In this document: positions 49,995-61,825 of the stretch, piece after piece | How positions within the stretch are numbered: the stretch's first letter is position 1 | How the letters are laid out: the number at the start of each line of letters is the position of its first letter | NCBI GenBank assembly: GCA_009829735.1 | Contig: CM020620.1 | Location: 5,696,299-5,760,298, forward strand | Direction of reading: 5' to 3' | Source: Pyropia yezoensis | Lineage: Eukaryota > Rhodophyta > Bangiophyceae > Bangiales > Bangiaceae | DNA length: 64,000 bases | Notes under the pieces: model-generated | What the model saw: only the letters and a program-made list of their open reading frames with translations | The model's database searches: none | What the model was told of the DNA's origin: nothing | Translations under genes and position numbers: made by a program

Positions 49995-52178
49995 ATGTCT
50001 ACCCAAGAGACGGGGAACGTTCAAGATGACGGATCGGCGTCGACGCCGACCCCGGAGGTGACTACGGGAACCGGGATCGGGAACCCGATAGACAACATTG
50101 AGACGCCAAGGCTTTCCGGTGCCGGATCGACGTTTGGCACGGCTCGGACGGCAGGAGGCGGGGGCCCGCCTCAACTGTCATCGACCGACCTCACGCCGCC
50201 GCCTCCTTCTCCAGGGGACTCCCTGATGGCATCATTGGCCCACATGGAGGCCCGGTTCTCCGGACTCGACGCTCGCCCGGAGCGGACGGAGGACGCAATG
50301 GCAGTGTTGATGTCAACACGCCACACGACGGGACCCCGTCGTGTTCCTCCCACACCGGTACGGTTCGAACCGGCCGGACTACTTTCGGAGTCCACCAGGG
50401 TCAACCCCGGTGTTGCTACTCCCGGACAACCCCCGGACACAATGGGGTATGGATTCGACTCGTCGGCAGAGTTGGAACGGAGTCACACGGAGCGACACGC
50501 TCGGAGCACCCGAAGCGGACTCCGCGGACACGACCCGGCGGATACTCACGCCGGTGGAGAGTCGGTTATTGGGGGAGGGGGTACCCTCTCACAGTACCCC
50601 CACGACGAAGGAGGCCAGGCAACTCGGGTTCCCGAGGTGCCGACGCCTGAAGTGCCATCTTCAGTGGTGGAAGCTATGACCGCGCAGGTAACTGCGAGCC
50701 TACTGAAGCGGTTGGAGTCCGAAGAGTTCACTCATCAACTGGCGAAGCGACTGGATATCCAGGACGCGGACACGAAGATTGTCCACGAAGTCTTCAGGTC
50801 GGTACTGACTCCCGAACGTTATCGTTTGGAGGACCGATCTACCACCGTATCGGAATCGATGCGTAATACGTCTCATCGGGCGATCCGTTCTATGCAGACC
50901 CTTATGAAGGGAGTCCCTATGTTCGGGGGCCCCAACGGACGCCCGTTGGCAGTCATTGGCTTCTTGACTAGCTTCAAGGCAGCCGCGGACAAGGCCCTCG
51001 TCAACGAGGGGCTGGCCCTGGAATTCGTCCCGTTCTTTGTTGACGAGCGGAAGCGAGGCATCCTTCGCCAGGCATCCCCGATGCCGGGAATGAGGGTCGC
51101 GGCCACCCCCATGGATTACCGTGGGATATTGAAGGAGCTGCTGAGCAGCTACCTCAGTGAGGACAAGTGCGAGGACCACTACCGGGCCCTGCGCACTGCC
51201 ACCGCCCAGAGCTGGGAGGATGAGGAGATGTTTGGACGCCGTATCCAAGAGCTCGACTACGAGCTGGGGAAGCTCCTCGGAGAAGGGGAACTACGGGCCA
51301 TCCTGTTCGCAGGAGTACCCAACTACGTGCGGATATCCGCACGGGGAGCCAATACGGCCCGGACGAACTTCAGTCGACTGATGCATATGTGCAAGTCCCT
51401 AGGGGACGCCTACCGGGTGCTACACCCGGAATGTGCCTTGGCCCCGAAGCCCAAGGGTGAGGGAGGCAAGCGCAGTCTTACCCCGGTACCGAGACAAGAG
51501 AAGGTGGAACGTAAGGCCGCACCAGTACTGGTGGCGACCGAACATACCCCTATTGGTGAGGATGAACCTCTAGTCGACCAACAGGGCCACCTGTTGCTAC
51601 CGGCGACGCCGGTGATTGATGAACATGGTACGGTAGCGTACATCGCCCCGGCTGGGACCCAGGTCCACGTCAACGAAGGAACGGGACAGCACGTCCCGTA
51701 TGTGCGGACTACGGGGTACTCCCCGGTGACGGGTAACCCTAACCAACCCTTGCCAACATGGGCAGTGCGCACGGAGGCACCTCCGCAGATTGCGGGCCGA
51801 CCCAACCGGTTGGGGGAGTCCATGTTCCGGTTGACCCAACTACCCAAGGCCTACCAGGGAGCAGGCACTCGGGCGCCCGAGGGAGGCAACCGCAGCTACG
51901 GGGCTACCCCGATGCGAACTCAAGGGGGGACCGGCACGTCCGGATGTATGTTGTGCGGGGATCCCCAGCACTGGGTGTCTTCCTGCCCACTTATCCCCGA
52001 GGAGTCGTGGAGGGCAGCGGCGCAACGCAAGGCATCCACAGGGGGGTATCCCGCCAGAGCACCCGGACCCGCACCGGGTAGGCAGCCAGCTCCAGGTGGA
52101 GTACTGGCCGTCGAGGAGGCACCTCCTCAGCCGGATGGCCCGGCGGACAGCACCCTACTAAGGGCGGGAAACGAGTAA
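49995..52178 (+). CDS. gag: E5 gag (727 aa)
   Basis: The ATG at 49995 ([14 protein letters not shown]) was preferred over an upstream GTG. An N-terminal Pro/Gly/Thr-rich region is followed by a helical capsid-like segment (about 220-480: [56 protein letters not shown]) and a canonical CCHC knuckle at 51945-51986 ([14 protein letters not shown]). It ends in AGNE and TAA, eight bases before the pol ATG. The frame is intact. It forms the particle and binds element RNA. It is only distantly related to E2 gag. Confidence 0.92.
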   Translation: MSTQETGNVQDDGSASTPTPEVTTGTGIGNPIDNIETPRLSGAGSTFGTARTAGGGGPPQLSSTDLTPPPPSPGDSLMASLAHMEARFSGLDARPERTEDAMAVLMSTRHTTGPRRVPPTPVRFEPAGLLSESTRVNPGVATPGQPPDTMGYGFDSSAELERSHTERHARSTRSGLRGHDPADTHAGGESVIGGGGTLSQYPHDEGGQATRVPEVPTPEVPSSVVEAMTAQVTASLLKRLESEEFTHQLAKRLDIQDADTKIVHEVFRSVLTPERYRLEDRSTTVSESMRNTSHRAIRSMQTLMKGVPMFGGPNGRPLAVIGFLTSFKAAADKALVNEGLALEFVPFFVDERKRGILRQASPMPGMRVAATPMDYRGILKELLSSYLSEDKCEDHYRALRTATAQSWEDEEMFGRRIQELDYELGKLLGEGELRAILFAGVPNYVRISARGANTARTNFSRLMHMCKSLGDAYRVLHPECALAPKPKGEGGKRSLTPVPRQEKVERKAAPVLVATEHTPIGEDEPLVDQQGHLLLPATPVIDEHGTVAYIAPAGTQVHVNEGTGQHVPYVRTTGYSPVTGNPNQPLPTWAVRTEAPPQIAGRPNRLGESMFRLTQLPKAYQGAGTRAPEGGNRSYGATPMRTQGGTGTSGCMLCGDPQHWVSSCPLIPEESWRAAAQRKASTGGYPARAPGPAPGRQPAPGGVLAVEEAPPQPDGPADSTLLRAGNE

Positions 52179-52186
52179 GAGGAAGG

Positions 52187-55100
52187 ATGACCGGGGGGCG
52201 CTGGGGTAACCCAAGCAAGCCACCCCGGAGTACCGCGGGGAAAGCCCCACGGAGAGCACGGTTGAGCCGACGCCGCATCAAGCCCCGGGTACACCTTCCG
52301 GCCCCGACGACACGGCGTCAGGGGATTGATGACCAACCACCAAGGTTGGGAGGAGAGGACCGGATGCCCCGTCAAGTTGAACCAGCCAAGGGCCCTGTCC
52401 AGGATGCCCGAGCTACACCGGATATCGGGGTAGGCCACGTACTGTTCACCTTGGAGAACTTCAAGGTATCAGCCACTCTGGGGGTTGACCCCCAGTCGAC
52501 ACGATCGTACTACCCTGTACTGGATACAGGGGCTGGACCCAACCTTATCCGGAAGGATACCCTCCCGGACAAGTGGCTTCCGCGAGTCAGAGTGACTCGG
52601 GGACCCACCATCAAGGACGCGAATGGTCGCCTCATTCGTACGACCGCAGCGATGTCGCTGCGGGTTACCATCGGGGAACTTACTACGGAAGTTGACTTCC
52701 TGGTATGTGAGACGCTATCTGTGCCCTGCATACTGGGGTGCACCTTCATCAACGTTCACGTTGATGCAATCCGGCCAGGCCGGAGGACCGTCGAGCTTCA
52801 AGAAGCCGACGGGACGAAGCGAGGACAGACGGCAATCGTCAGGGACCTGACGCTACAAGGGGGCCACGTTTACGTGGCTGAGGTGTACGCAAGCGTCGAG
52901 CCGAAGACACTTCGGTTGGCCAAGCGAACTCGCTTTGAGCCGTTGTCGAAGACAGTCCTCCCGGTTAACTGTGACCTCGCAGGCATCTGCATAGTCAAGT
53001 CCAACCTGCGGACGTACAAGCAAAATGGGTTGACCATGGCCAACGGTCTCATAGACCTCCCAGCAGGAGGGTCGTCCCTCCTAGTGATGGCGAATTATCG
53101 CCGTAAGGCAGTCACCCTCCCGAAGGGAACTATCCTCGGGGTTGCCGAACTCTACGAAGGAGATATCCCTACCCCTGACAAGGAAGGTCAAGTGGAACCA
53201 CTTGAGGTGCTGGCGGTCGCCGAGACCACCGAGCGACAGCAACCCGATGACGGGAAGCCTAACCCATCGGCGGCTCCGGCGGACCGGCCGCCAAAGGACC
53301 AAGAGGCCTTGAAGGCACTGGCCGAGGCTGACCTCGACCACCTTCCCCCTTCGGTAGCCGAAGGGGTACGACGGATGCTAAGAAAGCATGACGTCATGTG
53401 GACAGGCGGGGCCTTGGGTACCGTTGGGGCAACCCAACATCGTATAGACCTGGTACCAGGCGCACGACCCGCCCGGTCACAACCGCACCGAGCGGGACCT
53501 TTGCAACGAGAGATCGTTGATGGAGAAGTGAAGAGGATGCGTGAAGCTAAGGTGATCCGACCTTCGATGTCGGAGTGGGGTGCCCCAGTCGTTATTGTAC
53601 CGAAGAAGGATCAAACCCCTCGGCTTTGCATCGATTATCGACGCCTCAACTTGGTTACCAAGAAGGACTCATACCCTTTACCAAGGATGGATGAATGCAT
53701 CGACTCCCTGGGGGAGGCTACGGTGTTTACCACTATCGACTGCAATGCCGGGTACTGGCAGATCCCAGTGGCGGAAGAGGATATCCCCAAGACGGCGTTC
53801 GTCTGTCACAGTGGAGTGTACGAGTTCCTAAGGATGCCCTTCGGATTGTCCAACGCCCCCGCTACATTCCAGCGGGTATCGACATTATACTGTCGGGGGT
53901 GAAGTGGCGTAACTGCCTAGTGTTCCTCGATGACGTCATCGTCTTCTCGCGTAACATGGATGACCATGTGCAACATGTTGACGAGGTACTGACCCTCTTG
54001 AGGAACGCCGGGGTAACCCTGCGTCTGAAGAAGTGCGCCTTCTTCCAACATACGGTCGAGTGTCTGGGCCACCAGATAACCCCTGGTAAACTAGGGGTAC
54101 TCGAAACCAATACCCGGGCACTCCGGGATGCTCGGTTCCCTAACACCCAGACGCAGCTCAAGAGCTTCCTGGGAATGTGCAATGTATACCGACGGTTCGT
54201 CAAGGACTTCGCTCGGATAGCTAAACCGTTAACGGTTCTTACGAGCAGTACCTTACCCAAGGTACTCCAACCCCCTTCGCCTAGCGAAGAGGAGGCATTC
54301 GAGTCGCTGAAGCGAGCCCTACTATCCCCACCCGTCCTTGCGTTACCGCACAGACGGGGTACCTTCGTCATCGATGTCGATGCGTGCGATACCCAGGTAG
54401 GATGCACCCTGTTACAGGGGGAGACGTCGATCGGTTCCGAAAACGATATCCCAGACCTACGTCCGGTAGGGTACTTCAGCCGGACACTCAACCCGGCTGA
54501 GCGTAACTATAGTGCCACCGAGCGTGAATGCCTCGGAGTTATATGGGCAGTGCAACTGCTCCGTCCATACCTGGAGGGCTCCAGGTTCATCGTGAGGTCC
54601 GACCACGAACCCCTACGATGGCTCTCCAACCTTGGTGACAAGGATTCCGATAGCCATGGGAGGCTAGCCCGATGAAGGCTGAAGATGGCCGAGCACGACT
54701 ATCGTACCGTGTATAAGGCTGGGTCAACCCACCATCTCGGAGACGCATTGTCTCGACTCGACACCCCGAGCGGGGTTACCCGCCCGGTGGACGAGGACAT
54801 CCCGGTGGTACCGGCCTGCATGGTGGGTAGCGCTACCCAGGGTATGGTTGACCATACCATGGCACACCTTGCGGGCGCATTGACCCTCGCGGACTTCCGC
54901 GAGGCACAGGCCAATGACGATGACTGTAGACGTCATCGTGCTAACCTCCTGGCCGGTACGGCCGGCATCTTCTCCGAGAACGAAGACGGACTCATATACC
55001 GGCGGGCACCCGCGGATGGACGACATCAAGTCGTGGTTCCCGTGTCCTTACGGCAAGCCGTCATGGAACGAGAGCACGAGAACCCCACAGCCGGACACCC

Positions 55101-56352
55101 GGGGGGTTCACGTATGTTCGCAGCAATGCGAAGGTTTTTCTACTGGCCAGCAATGGCCGTCGACGTGGTCGACCACGTAAGGGGATGCCACCCCTGTGCA
55201 CGTAACTGTATGAATCTGCATAGGCAGGCGTCTGCCATGAAGCTATTCTTACCCGATGGGCCCAACGAGCAGGTCGCTATCGACATACTCGGGCCACTTC
55301 CGATAACGGAAGAAGGGAACAGGTACATCCTGGTCATGTCTGACCGGTTCACTAAGCTGTCACGAGCGGCAGCCATCCCGAATGATACGGCATACACCAT
55401 CATGAACGCAGTGGTTGACCACTGGATCAGTGCATACGGAGTCATGAGGCAACTCCTCTCCGATAACGGAGCAAACCTTACGTCGGCATTCTGCACTAAG
55501 GTCCTGGGCATGTTCGGTATCGAACCACGTCGGGCATCCGACTACCACCCGCAAACCAACGGACAGGTGGAGCGGTTCAACCGCACCATCGTCAAGATGC
55601 TACAGTGCTACGTGGCCGAGCACACGAACACTTGGGACAGGCTTCTGTCCGTACTCACCCTGGCATACAATGCCAGGCCACATCGGAGCACAAACATCGC
55701 TCCGCTGGAGTGGGTCATGCCATTAGGCGTCGGTAACCTGACGCTGCCGCCAGGCAGGTGCACTCGGTATGATACACCGAAGGGCCGACCGGCCGAACGT
55801 ATCCACCTAGCTTGGTTGGCCAAGCTATCGTGGATGATACCGAAGCTCAAGGGTGCCCTTGACAGAACACAACTTCGATACAAGAAGAACTTTGACGCCC
55901 GACTACGGGTGCGCAACGCAACCCTGGTAACAGGTGACTGGGTTTACATCAGACACCAGAAGTTCCGGGGCAATAAGCTCATGCAACCGGTCAAGGGACC
56001 GTACCGGATTCTCCACAGAGATGACCACTCTGTCATCTTACACTCCGATACGGAGATCCAACGCATCAGTATGAATGATGTGACACCTGCTCCGAAGCCG
56101 GAACAGCCTCAGCCGGTACCGGCTGGGTTGCTACATGAAGCTCTTACAACCCACCGGTCAGATGACCCGGTGGGACCGGATGGGATTCCATACCAAGTAG
56201 AGAGCGTGGTCGGACACACCGACCCGGACCTACCAGGACCCTGGTACGTCAAGGTTATGTGGGTCGGTTACGACTCACCCACCTGGGAACAGGCGGCGAA
56301 TATACCCCGCCAACTCCTCATGCCTTACATGAGGCGACGACGCCTACTGTAA
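52187..56352 (+). pseudogene. pol: E5 pol: PR, RT, RNase H, integrase, chromodomain; one frameshift and one stop
   Basis: The ATG at 52187 opens the frame. The protease has [12 protein letters not shown] has [18 protein letters not shown] and [15 protein letters not shown] 1-nt loss at about 53874-53877 shifts the frame inside RT just before [10 protein letters not shown]. The catalytic box then reads FLDD (VFLDDVIVFSR), a tolerated variant of YLDD. RNase H has DVDACDTQVGC and NYSATERECLGVIWA. A TGA at 54673-54675 replaces the Trp of GRLARWRLKMAEHDY. Integrase has VAIDILGP, LLSDNGANL and NGQVERFNRTI (DD35E). The C-terminus has a chromodomain (YQVESVVGH...WYVKVMWVGYDSPTWEQAANIP). This copy cannot make full-length Pol without correction. 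Confidence 0.93.
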
Positions 56353-56802
56353 CAACCCAACCGACACCGACTTCGGCTGTTGGGGGGTGAGGCTTATACC
56401 TACTAAGTAGGGTGTCACATGGACTCGTCAAGACTGAGGTTCACTAAGTTGGAGCGGACGTAGGCAACCTAAGTAAGCTACTGACTTTTACAAGTTTACT
56501 TGAAGGAGATGACTAACTCCGATAATCTCAAAGTAACCTAAGGTTTACACCAAGGTAAACCTTCAGCCAGGAGGCAAGTGACGGACCAAGAAGGTTGACC
56601 TTCATGAGTATTAACCAACCAGGATGGGTTGGGGGAGGCGGGAAAGAACCAAGGCAAGCCACGACTAAGTTATACGGGGTACTCCCCAATGGCAGGCATT
56701 GGTATCATGCAAACGCCCCAGCGGGGGATGAGTTTATACTCACTACTACCCAGACACCATAAGGGTCACCGGGGCCCTCTCCCTCACGAACAATAGCACT
56801 CC
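56353..56802. other. Convergent intergenic region of E5 with hairpin
   Basis: It separates the pol stop from the antisense gene stop. It is lower in GC than its surroundings and holds a perfect inverted repeat AAGGTTTAC/GTAAACCTT (56540-56548 and 56555-56563). It may carry 3'-end signals for both transcripts; no gene seen. Confidence 0.5.
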
Positions 56803-59172
56803 TCAGTGGGTAGACCCACTGCCCGAGGGAGGCCACTCACGCGTAAGCGCGTATACCTCCGTGCTCCACCGGTCGTCAATGTCACGACGGTCGATCACCC
56901 GAATTACCTCGGTGCATAGCTGGACGAGGGTGCTGCGGCCAGCCTCCACGTCCTCCAGAGCTTTCTGGAGGCGGTCAAGCACGCCACCGAAGCAACGCGC
57001 TGACCCAACCAGCGCAGCACCTGGGGGGATATCCCCCCAGCTAACAGAGAGACCCTCCCGCATTGCGCGGGCAACAAGGGCGTCAACGCCCTCATACCAG
57101 AGACGGGGACCCCCGTCACGCATGAAAGGGGCGGGAGGTGACACTGGCGCAGCCAGAGGAGCCACAGGAGCCGACACGGCAACTACCGGAGCCGGTGGCA
57201 CCTGATACGAGGCCCGGTAGGACCCTACTGAAGGGGCCCCACCGTAAACCCGGCGGGGCTCCGCCCGACGACGGGACACCTCACGCTCCCCACCCGCAGA
57301 GCCCCACTCTCGGGGACGACGGCCAACCGCCGCCGGTATCGGGTTACCGAACCACGGGGCAAGGACCTGAAGAAAGTCATGGATAACCATGGGAATACCC
57401 AGGTCAGCAACAGCCTCGGTGGACGCCCACCCATGGCAATTGGGCTCACCCGGCTGAGTACGCCGGATACGCAACAAGTGACGAGGCAAGGGGGAAGCCC
57501 CAGCCTGCGGGTCCCGGTACGGGGGAAGGGCCAACACCCCAGCCCAGTTCACGGCATCGTGAACAGCCAGCAGGGCTTCGAACTCCCGGGCCAACCTGGT
57601 CTTGGCGGCTATCATGTCCACGCCCAACTGCGCGATGTGCCGACGGACACCCGTCGGAAGATGAAACAGGCGCCCCTGCCGGCGGACGGACAGCAAGAAG
57701 GAGGAAGCCTGCCCGAGGGTAACCTCAAGGGTGAAGGTACCCTGCAACGGGTGGACCGGCCGGGAGGCCAATACACTTCCGAAGTATCGGAGGCAGGAGC
57801 CGGTGTCAAACCGGAAATCAGGAGTGGGTTCCCACCCCTCCTGCCAAAGAGGCGGGCGCACGGCAGTGTACACCGGCGCGCGACCGTTACCGGTCTGCAA
57901 CGCACACGTTATATCGGTGCGGAACGCATCCGCCATGACACCATGGTTGCGTCGCCAGCTCGACGCTGACTTCAACCCCGCCATAGGCGGGTACAAAGCC
58001 GACAACGTCAGGTACGGGGATACCCCCGGGAAGTACTCGAACCCGGGATACCGGCCGGTATCACCCACCGTCTCCCCAAACGCAACCGGCTCCGCCGCCG
58101 CCGCAATCCCCCGAGCACTAGCCGGGTAGTCAACCTCCCGCGGCAACGCGGGGGCAATCAAGTCGCATATCCCGAAGGCGGAGTCGAGGTAGACCTCACC
58201 CCGCCCAATCCGGGTGCGCCAGAGCTGCGCATGCCGGTCGTCCGGCTGGCGCAGGATCCAATGATGCTCCACTCGGACCGCGTTCGGCTGGTTGACCAGC
58301 CGCACCAACTCCCGCTCCCAACTCGGGTCCACATTGACGCGCCGGGAGGTCTCTCCAGGGAGACGCGGCTGGTGGAAGTCCTCCCGCATCCGCCCAGCGG
58401 ACTCCATCGACTCTTGCACAGTCATGCCTCGAACCCGAGCCACCAAATCGGACATCGACATGGCGGGCTGACCCGCCGCCACGGCGACGCCGCCACCCAA
58501 CGGGGCAACCCGGGCAGGACCAGGAAGAATCGGGGGCGCCGGGGTATGCCCCACCGGCAGATGGGCCGGTGCCGGAGGTGCACGGGGCCGAGGAGGAAGA
58601 AGAAGGGCGGGCGCCCGCCCGGAGTAGCTCCCGGAGTCCACTGCCATCGGGGTAGACATTTCTTGACCACCAAGCGTCCGCGGCACCGCGGGCAGAGCAT
58701 CGCCGCCACCCGGGCCCGACGTGGGCACCACGGGGGCGGCAGGGGTAAACCCGTTACCCGCCGACGCGGACACGCCCACCGGGCGGGCACCCGCGCCGTC
58801 TTGACCCGCCGACTCGGCTGGGGTGCGGCCACGACCATCCGCCACGCCGGCGACGCCGTCTTGAGGTAGAGTCGCGCCGGCACCGGCGACAGAAGCCATC
58901 CTGGCCGCCGGAGGAGTAGCGGTAAAGGCCACCGCTGCACGCGGTGGTCCGCCCCCCGACGGAGCCGTCGTGCCGCTGCACACGGACGACAATCCGCCCG
59001 GCGCTCCTTCCGGGGCCACATGAACGGTCACCCGGTCGTCCTCGTCCTCCAACGAGCTCGCCAAGAAGCACTCGGCAGCGGTGGCGGAGACGGGAACGTC
59101 GTCCTGCATCACCTCCTCCTCCTCCTCACGCAGGAGGTCGTCCTCGCCCCCGGGTACCTGGGGGTCCAACAT
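56803..59172 (-). CDS. E5 antisense accessory protein (789 aa)
   Basis: An intact minus-strand frame between pol and the 3' LTR; the ATG at 59170-59172 (MLDPQVPGGEDDLLREEEEE) was preferred over a TTG upstream. An acidic start and an Ala/Pro/Gly-rich region (about 1-250) precede a globular core (MSMSDLVARVRGMTVQESME, VNVDPSWERELVRLVNQPN, LWRTRIGRGEVYLDSAFGI). This core ends in a block that aligns with the E2 antisense protein: LRYFGSVLA with LDFFGAVML, VRRQGRLFHLP with VQRRGMLWHLP, EFEALLAVHDAVNWAGV with LEEMLRLHKFIEWESI, and ADLGIP with EGLGIG in E4. A Pro/Arg-rich tail and a final helical segment (WGDIPPGAALVGSARCFGGV) follow. No known domain. The lack of stops over 789 codons, while pol in the same element has decayed, is notable but partly helped by GC content. 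Confidence 0.78.
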   Translation of the reverse strand: MLDPQVPGGEDDLLREEEEEVMQDDVPVSATAAECFLASSLEDEDDRVTVHVAPEGAPGGLSSVCSGTTAPSGGGPPRAAVAFTATPPAARMASVAGAGATLPQDGVAGVADGRGRTPAESAGQDGAGARPVGVSASAGNGFTPAAPVVPTSGPGGGDALPAVPRTLGGQEMSTPMAVDSGSYSGRAPALLLPPRPRAPPAPAHLPVGHTPAPPILPGPARVAPLGGGVAVAAGQPAMSMSDLVARVRGMTVQESMESAGRMREDFHQPRLPGETSRRVNVDPSWERELVRLVNQPNAVRVEHHWILRQPDDRHAQLWRTRIGRGEVYLDSAFGICDLIAPALPREVDYPASARGIAAAAEPVAFGETVGDTGRYPGFEYFPGVSPYLTLSALYPPMAGLKSASSWRRNHGVMADAFRTDITCALQTGNGRAPVYTAVRPPLWQEGWEPTPDFRFDTGSCLRYFGSVLASRPVHPLQGTFTLEVTLGQASSFLLSVRRQGRLFHLPTGVRRHIAQLGVDMIAAKTRLAREFEALLAVHDAVNWAGVLALPPYRDPQAGASPLPRHLLRIRRTQPGEPNCHGWASTEAVADLGIPMVIHDFLQVLAPWFGNPIPAAVGRRPREWGSAGGEREVSRRRAEPRRVYGGAPSVGSYRASYQVPPAPVVAVSAPVAPLAAPVSPPAPFMRDGGPRLWYEGVDALVARAMREGLSVSWGDIPPGAALVGSARCFGGVLDRLQKALEDVEAGRSTLVQLCTEVIRVIDRRDIDDRWSTEVYALTREWPPSGSGSTH

Positions 59173-59722
59173 GGTGAAACCGGGGTAGCAGGGGCGTCCC
59201 GTGCCAGAAAGCCGCAACTGGCTCGACCCGGTACGAGGAACGCTCGCGCGGACGAGTCAGGGAAGCGCGGGCACCCGCGCTTGTAACCACACAGCTCATC
59301 ACGAGCGATACGGCAGCGCGGGACGACCCACGCCAGCCGAGCTACGAGGGCGCTCCACCCAGGCACCTGGACCGGAGCCACGCCCCCCCCACACGGGGCA
59401 ATCAAGGGGGGTCACCCCCAACCGCCCCAACTCAATCGTCCACACGAGAGGGGCCCCCCTACCACCAGACACCTGGTGGCGGATCCGCTTGCACCACCCC
59501 TCGGAAAGGGGGGTCGTGAACAGAAACCCGCATCGGGAATTTAACGGTCCGGAAAACGGATCGTGTGTGTACCACACAAAGGGGGGCACCCCCCTCAGAC
59601 AACCTCGAAAAGGGGTGTCTGTCGCGACAGGGCGCAAAGCCCCACCCGACTGGTAAACGGTCACGCGACCCACTTACATTCGGTAACCCGAATGCAACTC
59701 GACCCGAGGACGGGCCGAATCT

Positions 59723-59734
59723 AAGGGGGGGATA
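59723..59734 (+). other. E5 polypurine tract
   Basis: AAGGGGGGGATA directly before the 3' LTR. Confidence 0.75.
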
Positions 59735-60098
59735 TGTAGCAATATGGTCGGCCGTATTGTGACCCTAATATTAGGGGGGCTACGTCTAATCCTTGGCTTT
59801 CAATTTGAGAGTCCGTACTGGTCACGGTATCTATAAGTTACGTATGACCAGAGGGACTTGCATCTTGGGGTGGAGGGTAGTTAGTAGTGTCTCCGAGGGT
59901 TTATAACGAGGGGGCCGGCGGCGAATCCACCGCCGGCCAAGGTAGAACAACAAACCCCTCCCATTTGGGCTCCCATCTTGGTCCCGTGGCTTGCGCTCCA
60001 AGGACAGCAACCTTGGCCTCCCGGTGACGTTGGTGCCGATCCCCCGTGGTGAGTGTTCCCTGAGAGTGGACGTGTAACGGATACCCTATTGTGCTACA
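59735..60098 (+). repeat. E5 3' LTR
   Basis: 364 bp, TGTAGCA...TGCTACA, about 13 substitutions and one inserted base relative to the 5' LTR. It abuts E4 pol sequence without a spacer. Confidence 0.95.
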
Positions 60099-61640
60099 CC
60101 CAGTCGATGACGACATCCCCATCGTGGGGGTAGTCACGCGCTCGGGTCAGGCGTTGGACCCTGAGGCGCCAGGGAACAAGAAGTACATGCCCCTGTCCCT
60201 GGACGAGGTGGTGAAGGCTCAGGCCGAGGACTCCTTCTGCAAGTCGCAGAGGGATACGCTGGATATGGTGGCGGAGACGCAGTTCTTCATCGGAGACGAT
60301 GGCCTCCTCTTGAGGATGGGGGTAATTCAGGGGACCGAACAACTTGTCGTCCCCGCATCCCTCAAGGACAGTATCCTTGAGAGGGAGCATAACGCTCCCA
60401 CAGGTGGACACCTGGGGTCTAGTAAACTGTACCAGACCCTGAGGACCAGGTACTACTGGCCGTCCATGGTGGTGGACATCTACAGTTGGGTGGCTGCCTG
60501 CACAAGTTGTGCGCAGAACCGTCTGATGGAACGGCGGCCCACTACGGCTCTGTTCCTGTTCCCGGCCAAGGAGCCCTTTGCCGCGTTGGCAATGGTCATC
60601 CTGGGGCCCCTGCCAATGACCGAGGATGGTAACCAATACCTCCTGGTCATCTGCGATCGCTTCACGAAACTTACGCGAGCGATCCCTCCAGCAGAGATCG
60701 CGGCCATGTCGGTCGTGTCAGCCTTCCTCGATCACTGGGTTGCCGCGTATGGCATCCCGGACAGTACACTGTCAGACATTGAACCGCAATTGGCGTCCGT
60801 ACTGTTTCAGGGAGTGCTGGATATGTTAGGGGTTCAGGCAAACTATGCCACCCCCTACCACCCACAAACTAATGGGCAGGTGGAGCGCTTCAACAAAACT
60901 ATTGTTCGGCAGCTGCGCCACTATGTGAGTGAGCACGTGAAAACGTGGGACCAATACATTTCTATTCTTATGACCGCCAACAATTTGCAGGTGCACTCAT
61001 CTACCGGGGAAGTACCACTCGCTTTTGCGACCCCCCGTCGCGTCGGTCTATTGCCGTACGGCGGCCGCTCCCAACTAAGGAGGCCAATGGCAGTACACCT
61101 ACTCCCACTGAGAGCAAGGCGGAGTTCTCTGCTAGGCTTGAAAAGCACATCCCGAAAGTCAGGGCTGAGATGGACAAAGCCCAAAAGCGCTATAAGCGTA
61201 TTTTTCACAAAAAGGTGCGCAACGCCAAGCATGTCCCCGAGCAGGGTGACTGGGTATTGGTCCACTCACACACCCCAACTGGGGGTAAGTTGGTGTTCCA
61301 GACGAAGGGGCCATACCAGGTCCTTCGTACAGATGGACGGCGGTTCATTATCGAAAGTGACCTGCAGGCAACCCGGCTTTGGCACGTGCGCCGAAAGCGT
61401 GGCGCCTGCCTTCCCTACCTGCGGCCAAACAGGGCCCGCAGGAGTACGTGTTCGATAAGTTCATCGACCACGGGTGGGATGCGGACACTAACCGCCTCAT
61501 GTTGAGGGTGCGTTGGTTCGGCTATAAGGCGAAGGATGATACGTGGGCACACGTGGAGGACCGTCCTGCTGAGAAGGTCCGGGCATACTGCGCCCGGAAT
61601 CATATCGACCGTAACTGCCCTCCCTCAACGTGGGGGACGG
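60099..61640 (+). pseudogene. int: E4 integrase-chromodomain pseudogene
   Basis: It matches the E2 integrase closely but is dead. The first catalytic Asp is Val (LAMVILGPLP), and the second motif reads LSDIEPQLA instead of LSDNGPQFA. A frameshift near 61045 follows ATPRRV, a deletion of about 50 bp near 61362 removes the linker after FIIESD, and a further frame change precedes the chromodomain (EYVFDKFIDHGWDADTNRLM). The original TGA stop is TGG here. The HHCC region is intact. Confidence 0.88.
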
Positions 61641-61825
61641 CCAAGTCACAGTGCGAAGGGAGTGCTTCAAGTCGAAGTGGTACGCAGATTGGCTTTTAAC
61701 TACAGCCCTAACCCACACACTCTCACAACAAAGGCAGCTGCCAACTAGGCACGCATGCTAGACTCCCCAACGCCACGGCCCTCGCCCTCACGTGGAGGCT
61801 AGCGGCGAGACCCACGCCGATAACG

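Larger units (their letters stand above)
49407..60098 (+). mobile_element. E5: Ty3/gypsy chromodomain retrotransposon with antisense gene, different family
   Basis: About 10.7 kb between LTRs of 363 and 364 bp that begin TGTAGCA and end TGCTACA. Order: LTR, primer site, gag, pol (PR-RT-RH-IN-chromodomain), a convergent minus-strand gene, purine tract, LTR. The LTRs differ at about 13 positions plus one indel (about 3.6%). Flanks are ACGGT on the left and CCCAG on the right, so no target duplication is visible. Pol has one frameshift and one nonsense codon. Confidence 0.95.
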
